Source: JABCPE02 sp963516675 (GTDB lineage Bacteria > Bacteroidota > Bacteroidia > Flavobacteriales > Weeksellaceae). From it: a DNA stretch of 64,000 nucleotides. The stretch spans positions 72,345 through 136,344 of the forward strand of contig CAUQBH010000004.1 of assembly GCA_963516675.1 (NCBI GenBank). The letters run 5' to 3'. The translations under genes were made by a program, and so were the position numbers. Below, in pieces: positions 43,235-51,547 of the stretch (positions are counted from its first letter, which is position 1; each line of letters starts with the position of its first letter). The notes below the pieces were generated by a model. The model saw only the letters and a program-made list of their open reading frames with translations. It had not been told where the DNA came from and did no database searches.

Positions 43235-44155
43235 ATGGGACATTCACACGAAGGACACTGCCACCACCATAGTGTAAGCAGTCTAGAAAATATCAACAGG
43301 GCGTTTTATATCGGTATCGGTCTGAATCTGCTCTATACTATAATAGAATTTGTGGTCGGTTTTAGAATCAATTCTTTGGCCTTAATCTCTGATGCAAGCC
43401 ACAATCTGAGCGATGTTGCCAGTTTGGGAATTTCGCTGGTCGGTATCATTCTTGCCCAAAAAGCCAGCACACACAGCCTGACCTACGGCTACAAAAAAGC
43501 CTCAATTTTGGCTTCGCTCATCAATGCTATTCTGCTGGTGTTCATTGTCTTTAAAATCATCATAGAAGCTGTGGAACGGCTGAATACACCTCCACAAATG
43601 GAGAGCAGCGGCATCATCATCACTGCTGCGATAGGCGTGATTATCAATGCTGTTTCGGCGTTTCTTTTTTATAAAGGACAAAAACACGATATCAACATCA
43701 AAGGGGCTTTTCTGCACCTGATGGTAGATGCTTTGGTTTCGGTGGGCGTGATTATCTCTGGGGTGATTATCTATTTCACTGGCTGGAATCTCGCGGATGT
43801 GGTGATTAGTTTCATCATCGCTGTGGTGATTTTGATTTCTACTTGGGGACTTTTGACGGAAAGCATCAAACTCAGCCTAAACGGCGTGCCAGAGGGCATT
43901 AACCCTAATGAAATCCAAAAGCTGATAGAGGAAATCCCTGCCGTAGAACAGACCCACCACCTCCATATATGGGCGATGAGCAGCTCCGAAAACGCCCTGA
44001 CCGTCCATCTGGTGGTAAATGAGGGAATAAGTTTCCAAGAAATGGAGCAAATAAAAAAAGAACTCCGCCACAAGCTGGAACATCACAACATCCAGCATTC
44101 TACCTTTGAGATAGAAAGCTCTGGCTGTAAATGCGACCAAGAGTTTTGTAAATAA
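43235..44155 (+). CDS. Zinc/cation efflux transporter, CDF family
   Basis: A 306-residue inner-membrane metal/proton antiporter. It starts with a His-rich metal-binding segment (MGHSHEGHCHHHS), has six membrane helices, and the two H-x3-D sites expected for zinc: SHNLSD near 52-57 in helix 2 and HLMVD near 161-165 in helix 5. A cytosolic ferredoxin-like domain follows (HLHIWAMSSSENALTVHL near 247) and ends in CKCDQEFCK, a Cys-rich tail. It resembles ZitB/CzcD. It is followed by the first copy of the duplicated terminator. Confidence 0.92.
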   Translation: MGHSHEGHCHHHSVSSLENINRAFYIGIGLNLLYTIIEFVVGFRINSLALISDASHNLSDVASLGISLVGIILAQKASTHSLTYGYKKASILASLINAILLVFIVFKIIIEAVERLNTPPQMESSGIIITAAIGVIINAVSAFLFYKGQKHDINIKGAFLHLMVDALVSVGVIISGVIIYFTGWNLADVVISFIIAVVILISTWGLLTESIKLSLNGVPEGINPNEIQKLIEEIPAVEQTHHLHIWAMSSSENALTVHLVVNEGISFQEMEQIKKELRHKLEHHNIQHSTFEIESSGCKCDQEFCK

Positions 44156-44156
44156 C

Positions 44157-44190
44157 AAAAAACGGCCGCTCACACGGAACGGCTGTTTTT
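44157..44190 (+). terminator. Terminator of CDF transporter gene
   Basis: AAAACGGCCG pairs with CGGCTGTTTT (one G-T pair) with T tract; within repeat copy 1. Confidence 0.9.
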
Positions 44191-44193
44191 ATT

Positions 44194-44201
44194 TATATTT
44201 G
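44194..44201 (+). promoter_or_regulatory. -7 promoter box (TATATTTG) of the three-gene cassette
   Basis: A perfect TAnnTTTG box 26 bp before the first cassette gene, lying within repeat copy 1. The matching position in copy 2 is altered. No clear TTG partner. Confidence 0.5.
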
Positions 44202-44227
44202 TTGAACTTTTATCAAAAGGACAATTT

Positions 44228-44701
44228 ATGGAATTAAGTAAAAAAGAATTAGAGATTTTCGAAAAAATAAATCTATACGAGAGACATAGTAATATAAGTA
44301 ATCAGTATAGATTTGAAGAAACATTTGAAAACTATTCAAATGATGAAGTTATAGAAATAGTTAAAGAATTGGGATATTCTGCAAAATACAGAAAGAAAGA
44401 AAAGTTTTTTCAGATAATTGAGACCATAGATGGGATAAAGTTTTATTTTCATTTTTCATTGGAGTATGGTATGGTGGAAATTATTATGGGAATGATGAAT
44501 AAGAATAAAAAACACATTATAGGAGGTGCTTTCTCTTGGTTATGTAAAAAGATTAAAGTTACTGAAAATGAAGAAATAAAAGATAATGTAAAGTATGCTC
44601 GTTTTAGAAATTATGAAGATTTAAAAAATATTCTTAGAGAATATTTTTTAATCTATGAAGATTTTAAAACTGAAGTCTTAAAAGTAGATTGGGAACAATA
44701 A
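44228..44701 (+). CDS. Tandem paralog A, unrecognised small protein
   Basis: A 157-residue soluble protein that I do not recognise. It starts MELSKKELEIFEKINLYERH and ends FLIYEDFKTEVLKVDWEQ. It has helical ends and a beta-rich centre (KFYFHFSLEYGMVEIIMG near 72-89). It differs from paralog B at about 30 of 157 positions by hand count, with 17 of these in residues about 101-127. No signal peptide or catalytic motif is visible. Small size, tandem copies and a variable centre are typical of immunity genes, but this is inference. It begins 26 bp after a promoter box. Confidence 0.65.
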   Translation: MELSKKELEIFEKINLYERHSNISNQYRFEETFENYSNDEVIEIVKELGYSAKYRKKEKFFQIIETIDGIKFYFHFSLEYGMVEIIMGMMNKNKKHIIGGAFSWLCKKIKVTENEEIKDNVKYARFRNYEDLKNILREYFLIYEDFKTEVLKVDWEQ

Positions 44702-44727
44702 GATTAAGACCTGAATAATAATTAATT

Positions 44728-45201
44728 ATGGAATTAAGTAAAAAAGAATTTGAGATTTTTGAGAAAATCAATCTGTATGAGAGATATAGTAATATAAGTA
44801 ATCAGTATAGATTTGAAGAAACATTTGAAAACTATTCAAATGATGAAGTTATAAAAATAGTTAAAGAACTGGGGTATTCTGTAAAGTATAGAAAGAAAGA
44901 AAATTTTTTTCAAATGATTGAAACCATAAATGGAATGAAGTTTTATTTTCATTTTTCATTAAAATATGGTATGGTGGAAAGTATTATGGGAATGATGGAT
45001 AAAAATAAAAAAAATATTATCGGAGGATTAGTTTCCAATGTATGCACGTTGATAGAAATGAGAAAAAATGAAGAAAAAGAAGGTTATATAAAAAAAGCCT
45101 GCTTCAGAAATTATGAAGATTTAAAAAATATTCTTAGAGAATATTTCCTAATCTATGAAGATTTGAAAACAGAAGTCTTAAAAGTAGATTGGGAACAATA
45201 A
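44728..45201 (+). CDS. Tandem paralog B, unrecognised small protein
   Basis: A 157-residue paralog of the preceding gene, 26 bp downstream. The first 95 and last 30 residues are nearly identical to paralog A even at DNA level, while the region around GGLVSNVCTLIEMRKNEE (near 98-115) has diverged. This indicates a recent duplication followed by local change. It shares the cassette transcript. No secretion signal; no family recognised. Confidence 0.65.
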   Translation: MELSKKEFEIFEKINLYERYSNISNQYRFEETFENYSNDEVIKIVKELGYSVKYRKKENFFQMIETINGMKFYFHFSLKYGMVESIMGMMDKNKKNIIGGLVSNVCTLIEMRKNEEKEGYIKKACFRNYEDLKNILREYFLIYEDLKTEVLKVDWEQ

Positions 45202-45217
45202 GATTTAAACCAGAATA

Positions 45218-45718
45218 ATGATGGAATTAAGTAAAAAAGATTTAGAAATTTATGAAAAAATAAATCTCTATAAAAGACACCACACTCTTAGTGTTCAAAA
45301 TAATTATGAGAGCACATTTGAAAACTACTCTAATGAAAAAGTTATAGAAATAGTAAAAGAATTAGGATATACTGCTAAATATAGAAGAAAAGAAAACTTT
45401 TTTCAAATAATAGAGACAACCAGCAAAATAAAATTTTACTTTCATTTTTCATTAAAATACGGTTTAGTAGAGATTATTATATATTGGGAATATAAAAAGA
45501 ATAAAGATGTATGGGGTGGAGGGGACTTTGCTGGATTGTGTAAACTGATAGAAATAAGTAGAGGAGAAGAAATGGAGGGGTACATAAGGAAACCTTGTTT
45601 TAGAAATTATGAAGATTTGAAAAATATTCTTAGAGAATATTTCCTAATCTATGAGGATTTAAAAACAGAAGTCTTAAAAGTAGATTGGAATGAAGAGGAT
45701 ATGAAAGATTCTGAGTAA
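45218..45718 (+). CDS. Tandem paralog C, unrecognised small protein
   Basis: A 166-residue paralog, the most divergent of the three, 16 bp after paralog B. It keeps the KKDLEIYEKINLY start, the KFYFHFSLKYGLVEII centre and the RNYEDLKNILREYFLIYEDL end. It differs in residues 20-33 and has a small insertion (WEYKKNKDVWGGGDFAG near 88-104) and a longer acidic tail (NEEDMKDSE). The order A, B, C with falling similarity suggests stepwise duplication from the C-like copy. Its stop falls within repeat copy 2, which carries a terminator. Confidence 0.65.
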   Translation: MMELSKKDLEIYEKINLYKRHHTLSVQNNYESTFENYSNEKVIEIVKELGYTAKYRRKENFFQIIETTSKIKFYFHFSLKYGLVEIIIYWEYKKNKDVWGGGDFAGLCKLIEISRGEEMEGYIRKPCFRNYEDLKNILREYFLIYEDLKTEVLKVDWNEEDMKDSE

Positions 45719-45771
45719 ATAACAAAAACAGCCGCTCACATCGGAACGGCTGTTTTTATTTGTAATTATTG
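45715..45771 (+). repeat. Flanking direct repeat, copy 2
   Basis: Second copy of the 44148-44205 sequence, starting in the last codons of paralog C and running into the end of the binding-protein gene. The hairpin is a perfect 10-bp stem here. Confidence 0.8.
45723..45757. terminator. Terminator after paralog C, facing the binding-protein gene
   Basis: AAAACAGCCG pairs perfectly with CGGCTGTTTT; A and T runs on both sides make it bidirectional between convergent genes. Confidence 0.9.
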
Positions 45772-46740
45772 TTTGTTTTGATATAAAATTTTATTCAATC
45801 GGATGATGAAATCCACATTCCTTACTCCTGGGGTCACATCTTCCAGATCTATTTTATATACCTGATTATTCCTCACTGCATTGGTGTTCTTCAAGACAGG
45901 ATCGGTTTTGAAGAAGTTGATTTTCTCCTCTATCGGCTCTGGGCGAGACTGAATGTCTATGATGAAAATAGCATCTGGATTTCGCTCTAAAACACTCTCA
46001 GGCGTCACGAACTCAAATCTTTTATCCAAATCTGCATAGATATTTATCCCATGAGCTTTATTGACAAGGTCTGTCGCCAAAGCACTAAAAGCCGCCACTC
46101 CTCCTTTATACGAAAGTATCAGAACCTTCTTCTTTTCGCCATCTTTTGGAACTACTAAATCCTTTTGGGCTTCATTATATTTGTTTTTCAGCTTAGTGAC
46201 CAGCGCTTCGGCTCTGTCTGGAACATCAAAAATCTTACCCAATAGAATAATATCATCATAGACATCATCCAGCGTAGGATTTTGGATATCATCCAAACTT
46301 CTAAGGTTATAAGGTGCTATTCCCAATTTCATCAAATCTTCTGGTGAGCCTGCCGTTTCTTCATTAATATTCCCAGCCGCGAAATCTGGCTTTGCAAGTA
46401 AGAAAGCCTCTTTATTCATTCTGAAACCGTGACCTTTCAGTTTCTGAGGCACCTTTTCATAGGCTTCTCTATACTCAGGAAGAAGCTCTCCCTCCGTACT
46501 TCCTATGATGATTCTGTCCTCCAATCCCAATGCGAGAAGAATCTCGGTAGTATATGGATTAAACAGTGCTGCTCTCTGAGGCGGTGTCGTGATGACTACG
46601 GGAACATCCCTGTCTGCATCTTTATAAATATATTCTACTCTATTTTCGTTTCCTGTATTGGCTTTTGCGGTGGTATCTTTTTTCTCTGAACAAGACAGCA
46701 TCGCTACGGCAGTCAAAGCCAAAAACAATTGTTTTTTCAT
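45766..46740 (-). CDS. Iron-siderophore/cobalamin ABC transporter substrate-binding lipoprotein
   Basis: A 324-residue class III periplasmic binding protein (BtuF/FepB/FecB type). It has a lipoprotein signal (MKKQLFLALTAVAMLSC, cysteine 17), an N-lobe with ERA-like VVITTPPQRAALFNPYTTEILLALG near 50-73 and EDRIIIGST, a long backbone helix near 160-195, and a C-lobe with RNNQVYKIDLEDVTPGVRNVD near 290. It lies 20 bp downstream of the siderophore receptor gene, forming an uptake pair across the outer membrane and periplasm. No permease or ATPase is adjacent. Confidence 0.88.
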   Translation of the reverse strand: MKKQLFLALTAVAMLSCSEKKDTTAKANTGNENRVEYIYKDADRDVPVVITTPPQRAALFNPYTTEILLALGLEDRIIIGSTEGELLPEYREAYEKVPQKLKGHGFRMNKEAFLLAKPDFAAGNINEETAGSPEDLMKLGIAPYNLRSLDDIQNPTLDDVYDDIILLGKIFDVPDRAEALVTKLKNKYNEAQKDLVVPKDGEKKKVLILSYKGGVAAFSALATDLVNKAHGINIYADLDKRFEFVTPESVLERNPDAIFIIDIQSRPEPIEEKINFFKTDPVLKNTNAVRNNQVYKIDLEDVTPGVRNVDFIIRLNKILYQNKQ

Positions 46741-46760
46741 AAAACTATATTTTAAATTTA

Positions 46761-49349
46761 TTAGAAACTGTATTTTACATTAAACATCACATTTCTCGGC
46801 GTTCCAGGGAACAGTCTTGTGTAGTCAAATGCCCCGCCCCAGTATGTTTTGTTAAATAAATTTCCTACATTCACAGCCAGCTGCATTTTGTTTAATTTAT
46901 AATAAACCGCTGCATCTACCACTACATAAGAAGGAATGGATAAAGTCCTGTCCGCCCATGCTATTCTATCTCCTACATAGTTTCCTCCTAATCCTATTCC
47001 GAAATTTTTCAGCGCTCCTTCCTCGAAATTATATCTTGTCCATAAGTTGAAGCTGTGTTTTGGCGTGTTTCTACTTCTGTATCTTTCGCCGTTTTCTGTT
47101 GTCTTAGCATCGATGAAAGAATATCCAGCATTAACCTGCCAGTTTGGTAAAATTCTACCGATAACCTCCATCTCTATCCCTTGAGAGCGCTGGTCACCTC
47201 CTTCTATTTTCAGCGCATCATTGTCATTAGGATCATCCATCAATACATTTTGCTGATGAATATTAAAATAAGCAATGTTTGCATTCAGTTTTCCATCCAG
47301 CCATTCTGTTTTCAGTCCTCCTTCCAGCATTTTAGATGTCATCGGAGAGAATGGACCTCCATAGGCTGTAGTTCCTAAATAAGCATTGGTCTGCACCTCA
47401 AATCCTTCTATATATGATGCGTATAGATTCATATTTTTAGTCGCCTCATAGATAACGCCTAATCTCTTCAGCAGTTTGTGCTGTTTTGTGGCAGCTTCAT
47501 TTTTAAGTTTATAATTCGTTTTATCTAAATACCATTCTTGTCTGATACCGAAATTAACGATGAATTTCCCATAACTCATTTGATTCATTAAATAAGCTCC
47601 ATTGGTCATAAAATGTAAAGGAGTTATTTCTAATCTTTGGAAAACATAATCATTCAGATTCGCTACATAGTATTTAGGATTTTGCAAATCAAAATGAGGG
47701 ACATTCGGCACAGGATTCCCATTAGCATCAGTCAGATAATTGGCTGCATTCGCTGGGTTAAACTTATTGGCAACTTTTCCGTTTGTCAATCTGTATCCTC
47801 TCGCTCTATTCCATCCTCCATTTCTACTCACTTCAAAAGCGCTCAGGTCATACCCTGCAACCATTTTGTTTTTCAGGTTTCCGATATTAAAATCAAAATT
47901 AAAATACGCGCTGAAGTTATCCGAGTATGTCTTTTGTCTTCTTTGAGAAACCTGCATTTCTACCAAAGTAGGTATAGCCTTCCCTGTAATATCTTGAGCA
48001 AATTTATTAGCCGTTCTATGCTCTAGTAAATCTTCATCCCAGATATGTTTCATATAGGACATATTGAGACCTATTTTGTCTGTAAACTTATGCGAAAGAC
48101 TACTCATCACCGTGAAATTCAAGTTTTTATTGTAGTCATTAGAAGCTCCTATGGCAAAACTTATAGGTGTAGTGTGCAGATTAGCGCTTTGTCCTTTCTT
48201 TACCCCAAAAATAGGCTGTCCTCGGTCTAATTTAGTATCAGTATTAGTCAATACCAATTCTAAATTTACTCTTGTTTTTTCATTAGGGATATAGCTGATA
48301 GTAGGCGCTATCATATAGGACTTACTTCCTTGTAAATCCCTGAAACTCTGTGAGTTTTCATACCCTAAATTCAAACGATATAGTAAAGTTTTTGATTTTT
48401 CTAACGGCCCCGTAAAATCCAAAGTACTTCTTACCGTTCCGTAGCTTCCTATTGTAAGGTCTATTTCTTTTCTGGCAACACTCAAAGGTTTTTTGGTTAC
48501 CATGTTGATAGTTCCCCCTGCATTGGCACTCGCAAAAGTGATACTCGCAGGCCCTTTGATAACTTCTATCCTTTCCAAATTGATAGTCATCGGCGGCGAA
48601 ATGTAGCTCACAAAAGCCGTCATCCCGTTGATCAGTCTGTTATTATCTCTGTTTCCCCACCCTTGGGTAACCCCTCTAATCGCATAGTGGCTGTAATAAC
48701 TGGTGGCATTCACCCCTGTCACATTCTTCAGCGCATCTCCTATCATAAAGACCTGTCTATCAGACAAAAGCTCCTTAGTAACGGTAGAGATTGACTGAGC
48801 CACTTCCATATTTTTGAGGGCGATTTTAGAAGAAGAGAAAGAATAATCACTATTATAGTCTTTTCTAGCTCTACCTACTATCTCTACTGTTTGTAGTAAA
48901 TGTTCCTTGCCATCTTCTTTATTATTTTTTGCCTTAGGATTAGTAGGATCTTCCTGTTCTGGATTATTTTCAGGATTATTTTCTGCTAATTGTTCTTCCT
49001 TTATTTCTTGTTTAGGCTCTTCTATATTAGGTGTGCTATCTACTTTATTTTCATTTATAATGATATCTCCAAGGTCTAATGTCTCACTATCTGTTATCAT
49101 TATATTTCTATCCGATAGAATATTCGTATTTTCTACCACTTGCAAGGTATAGATTCCTCCTTCTGGAAGAAGTATACTAAACGCACCTTTTTCATCAACT
49201 GGATAAACCAATTCCTTTCCTTCCTTTTTCACCAATACTTTCAATGCTGAAACAGAAGGTGTTTCCTGCACTATTCTTCCTTTAATAGTCTGGCTATAAG
49301 CCATTGCGGAAAACAACAAACTTGAAATCAATAATACTTTTTTATTCAT
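46761..49349 (-). CDS. TonB-dependent siderophore receptor
   Basis: An 862-residue outer-membrane receptor. Order: signal peptide (MNKKVLLISSLLFSAMAYSQ), a carboxypeptidase-regulatory-like beta-sandwich (TIKGRIVQETPSVSALKVLV to about residue 100), an unusual Asn/Glu/Pro/Lys-rich linker (about 100-150), a TonB box-like LLQTVEIVGRARKDYNSD, a plug with MEVAQSISTVTKELLSDRQ and IEVIKGPASITFASANAGG, and a barrel ending with FNVKYSF. The SISTVT and YAIRGV-type plug sequence is typical of the FhuA/FecA siderophore group. It is co-transcribed with the binding lipoprotein gene. Iron regulation is likely but I could not identify a convincing Fur box. Confidence 0.9.
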   Translation of the reverse strand: MNKKVLLISSLLFSAMAYSQTIKGRIVQETPSVSALKVLVKKEGKELVYPVDEKGAFSILLPEGGIYTLQVVENTNILSDRNIMITDSETLDLGDIIINENKVDSTPNIEEPKQEIKEEQLAENNPENNPEQEDPTNPKAKNNKEDGKEHLLQTVEIVGRARKDYNSDYSFSSSKIALKNMEVAQSISTVTKELLSDRQVFMIGDALKNVTGVNATSYYSHYAIRGVTQGWGNRDNNRLINGMTAFVSYISPPMTINLERIEVIKGPASITFASANAGGTINMVTKKPLSVARKEIDLTIGSYGTVRSTLDFTGPLEKSKTLLYRLNLGYENSQSFRDLQGSKSYMIAPTISYIPNEKTRVNLELVLTNTDTKLDRGQPIFGVKKGQSANLHTTPISFAIGASNDYNKNLNFTVMSSLSHKFTDKIGLNMSYMKHIWDEDLLEHRTANKFAQDITGKAIPTLVEMQVSQRRQKTYSDNFSAYFNFDFNIGNLKNKMVAGYDLSAFEVSRNGGWNRARGYRLTNGKVANKFNPANAANYLTDANGNPVPNVPHFDLQNPKYYVANLNDYVFQRLEITPLHFMTNGAYLMNQMSYGKFIVNFGIRQEWYLDKTNYKLKNEAATKQHKLLKRLGVIYEATKNMNLYASYIEGFEVQTNAYLGTTAYGGPFSPMTSKMLEGGLKTEWLDGKLNANIAYFNIHQQNVLMDDPNDNDALKIEGGDQRSQGIEMEVIGRILPNWQVNAGYSFIDAKTTENGERYRSRNTPKHSFNLWTRYNFEEGALKNFGIGLGGNYVGDRIAWADRTLSIPSYVVVDAAVYYKLNKMQLAVNVGNLFNKTYWGGAFDYTRLFPGTPRNVMFNVKYSF

Positions 49350-49388
49350 AAAATGATATTTTTGCTACTTTTTCTAAAAAATTTCGCA

Positions 49389-49396
49389 CAAAAGTA
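49389..49396 (-). promoter_or_regulatory. -7 promoter box (TACTTTTG) of siderophore receptor operon
   Basis: On the minus strand TACTTTTG matches TAnnTTTG, 40 bp before the receptor start. No TTG at the usual spacing. Confidence 0.45.
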
Positions 49397-49455
49397 ACAT
49401 ATTTTTTATAATTTGCATTATTTCAAATCATGAAAAATATCATTATTTTATAAAA

Positions 49456-49491
49456 AAATAACACTCCTAAAAATTTTTAGAAGTGTTATTT
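49456..49491 (-). terminator. Terminator of gyrB
   Basis: A long dyad (AAATAACACT with its complement, CTAAAAATTTTTAG core) followed on the minus strand by a T run, about 20 bp after the gyrB stop. Confidence 0.88.
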
Positions 49492-49510
49492 GGTATGGTT
49501 TTATATTTTC

Positions 49511-51442
49511 CTACGCATCTATATTAGCATAGACAGCGTTCTTTTCTATAAATTCTCTTCTTGGCGGAACTTCATCTCCCATCAGCATAGAGAAAATTCG
49601 GTCAGCTTCTCCTGCGTTTTCTATAGTCACCTGTTTTAGGATTCTATTTTCTGGGTTAAGTGTAGTTTCCCAAAGCTGCTCTGCATTCATCTCCCCAAGA
49701 CCCTTGTATCGCTGGATTTCCACGCCCCTGCCATCTGCAGAAAGTTCTTTGGTAAGCTCCTCTCTCTCCTTGTCATTCCATGCGTAGAGTTTTTTATTTC
49801 CTCTCTTCAGAAGATATAACGGCGGTGATGCGATGTATACATACCCATTCTCTATAAGCTCTTTCATATAACGGAAGAAGAAGGTAAGAATAAGCGTAGA
49901 AATATGCGAACCATCTATATCGGCATCGGTCATAATCACTATTTTATGGTATCTTAATTTAGACAAGTTTAGTGCTTTGCTGTCCTCCTCTGTCCCTACA
50001 GAAACCCCGAGTGCCGTATAAATATTTTTAATCTCATCATTATCATAAACCTTGTGAAGCATAGATTTTTCCACATTTAGAATCTTACCTCTCAGCGGCA
50101 AAATCGCTTGGAAATTTCTATCTCTTCCCCCTTTGGCTGTCCCTCCTGCAGAGTCTCCCTCTACTAGGAAAATTTCGCTTATAGATGGGTCTTTAGATGA
50201 ACAGTCGGCTAATTTCCCTGGCAGACCAGAGCCTCCCAATGGCGATTTTCTCTGCACCATTTCACGGGCTTTCTTCGCTGCCTGACGAGCTTTCGCTGCT
50301 AAAACTACTTTTTGGACAATCTGCTTGGCTTCGTTTGGATTTTCTTCAAGGAAGTTAGAGAGCATCTCTCCCACTATCTTATCCACTGCGCCAGAAACTT
50401 CGGAATTCCCAAGTTTAGTCTTAGTTTGTCCCTCAAACTGAGGCTCCATTACTTTCACGGAAATCACCGCTGTAAGCCCCTCACGGAAGTCATCTCCTGT
50501 CACTTCCACTTTTTCTTTCTGTGGAATTCCTAGCTCATCTGCATATTTTTTGAGCGTTCTAGTCAAAGCTCTTCTAAAACCAGCCAAATGAGTTCCTCCC
50601 TCATGCGTGTTGATATTATTTACATAAGAATGCAGGTTCTCGTTGAACGAAGTATTATATCTCATCGCTACTTCCACAGGGATATCGTCTCGCTCTCCTT
50701 CCATGAAGATCACATCCATTATCCCCTCTCTGTTTCCATCGATGAATTCTACAAATTCCTTCAGTCCTCCTTCAGAGTAGAAAGTTTCACTTTTAAATTC
50801 TCCGTTTTCCTCTTTTACTCTTTCATCTGTAAGAGTGATGGTAATTCCTTTATTAAGAAAAGCCAACTCGCGAAGACGAGCCGCCAAAGTATCATAATTA
50901 TAAACTAATTCATTAAAAATAGATCCATCTGGCTGGAAAAACACCTCAGTTCCAGTAATCTCTGAAGTACCGATTTCCTGAACATTCCCAAGAGCTTTAC
51001 CTTGTGAATATTTCTGCTGGTAGATTTTACCATCTCTCTGAACAGTAGCAATCAACGATGTAGAAAGCGCATTCACACACGAAACCCCTACACCATGAAG
51101 CCCCCCAGAAACCTTATAAGAATCTTTATCAAACTTACCTCCTGCCCCTATTTTGGTCATTACTACTTCTAGAGCAGATTTTTGTTCTTTTTCGTGGAAA
51201 TCCACTGGAATACCACGCCCATTATCTCTTACAGAAATACCATTTCCTTCATGAATCGTTACCGAAATAGTATCACAATATCCTGCCAAAGCTTCATCTA
51301 TAGAGTTATCCACCACCTCATAAACCAAGTGATGAAGCCCTCTAACCCCCACATCTCCAATGTACATCGATGGTCTGAGACGCACATGCTCAATACCTTC
51401 CAATGCCTGAATACTACTCGCTGTATACTGTTTTTCGCTCAT
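49511..51442 (-). CDS. gyrB: DNA gyrase subunit B
   Basis: A 643-residue type IIA topoisomerase subunit. The GHKL ATPase domain shows RLRPSMYIGD near 21, DNSIDEALAG near 46, DNGRGIPVDFH near 72 and GGLHGVGVSCVNAL near 113. The Toprim domain has EIFLVEGDSAGGTAKGGRDR near 422, MTDADIDGSHI near 502 and QRYKGLGEMN near 580, and the end is the usual IDA. It introduces negative supercoils with GyrA. A -7 box (TATCTTTG) is at 51468-51475 on its strand. It diverges from the symporter gene. Confidence 0.97.
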   Translation of the reverse strand: MSEKQYTASSIQALEGIEHVRLRPSMYIGDVGVRGLHHLVYEVVDNSIDEALAGYCDTISVTIHEGNGISVRDNGRGIPVDFHEKEQKSALEVVMTKIGAGGKFDKDSYKVSGGLHGVGVSCVNALSTSLIATVQRDGKIYQQKYSQGKALGNVQEIGTSEITGTEVFFQPDGSIFNELVYNYDTLAARLRELAFLNKGITITLTDERVKEENGEFKSETFYSEGGLKEFVEFIDGNREGIMDVIFMEGERDDIPVEVAMRYNTSFNENLHSYVNNINTHEGGTHLAGFRRALTRTLKKYADELGIPQKEKVEVTGDDFREGLTAVISVKVMEPQFEGQTKTKLGNSEVSGAVDKIVGEMLSNFLEENPNEAKQIVQKVVLAAKARQAAKKAREMVQRKSPLGGSGLPGKLADCSSKDPSISEIFLVEGDSAGGTAKGGRDRNFQAILPLRGKILNVEKSMLHKVYDNDEIKNIYTALGVSVGTEEDSKALNLSKLRYHKIVIMTDADIDGSHISTLILTFFFRYMKELIENGYVYIASPPLYLLKRGNKKLYAWNDKEREELTKELSADGRGVEIQRYKGLGEMNAEQLWETTLNPENRILKQVTIENAGEADRIFSMLMGDEVPPRREFIEKNAVYANIDA

Positions 51443-51504
51443 GTATTTTCAAAAATTTAGTGAATTACAAAGATACATATTTTTTTGATAAAAATCAGTG
51501 TTTT

Positions 51505-51531
51505 TTGAACGAGAAATAAATTTTATATTTG
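51505..51531 (+). promoter_or_regulatory. Promoter of dicarboxylate symporter gene
   Basis: TTG (51505-51507) and TATATTTG (51524-51531) with 16 bp spacing, 16 bp before the start codon; spacing is slightly short. Confidence 0.55.
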
Positions 51532-51547
51532 GGAAATTTTATAAAAA

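Larger units (their letters stand above)
44148..44205 (+). repeat. Flanking direct repeat, copy 1 (terminator plus promoter box)
   Basis: About 57 bp starting GTAAATAACAAAAA, covering the end of the CDF gene, a terminator and an AT-rich tail. The second copy at 45715-45771 shares the same hairpin with the same loop (CTCACA-CGGAA) and differs at only a few bases. The two copies bracket the three-gene cassette. Confidence 0.8.

Noticed and set aside
49350..49455. Fur box before the siderophore receptor
   Set aside because: The region is AT-rich with weak dyads, but no convincing match to a 19-bp GATAATGATAATCATTATC-like site.
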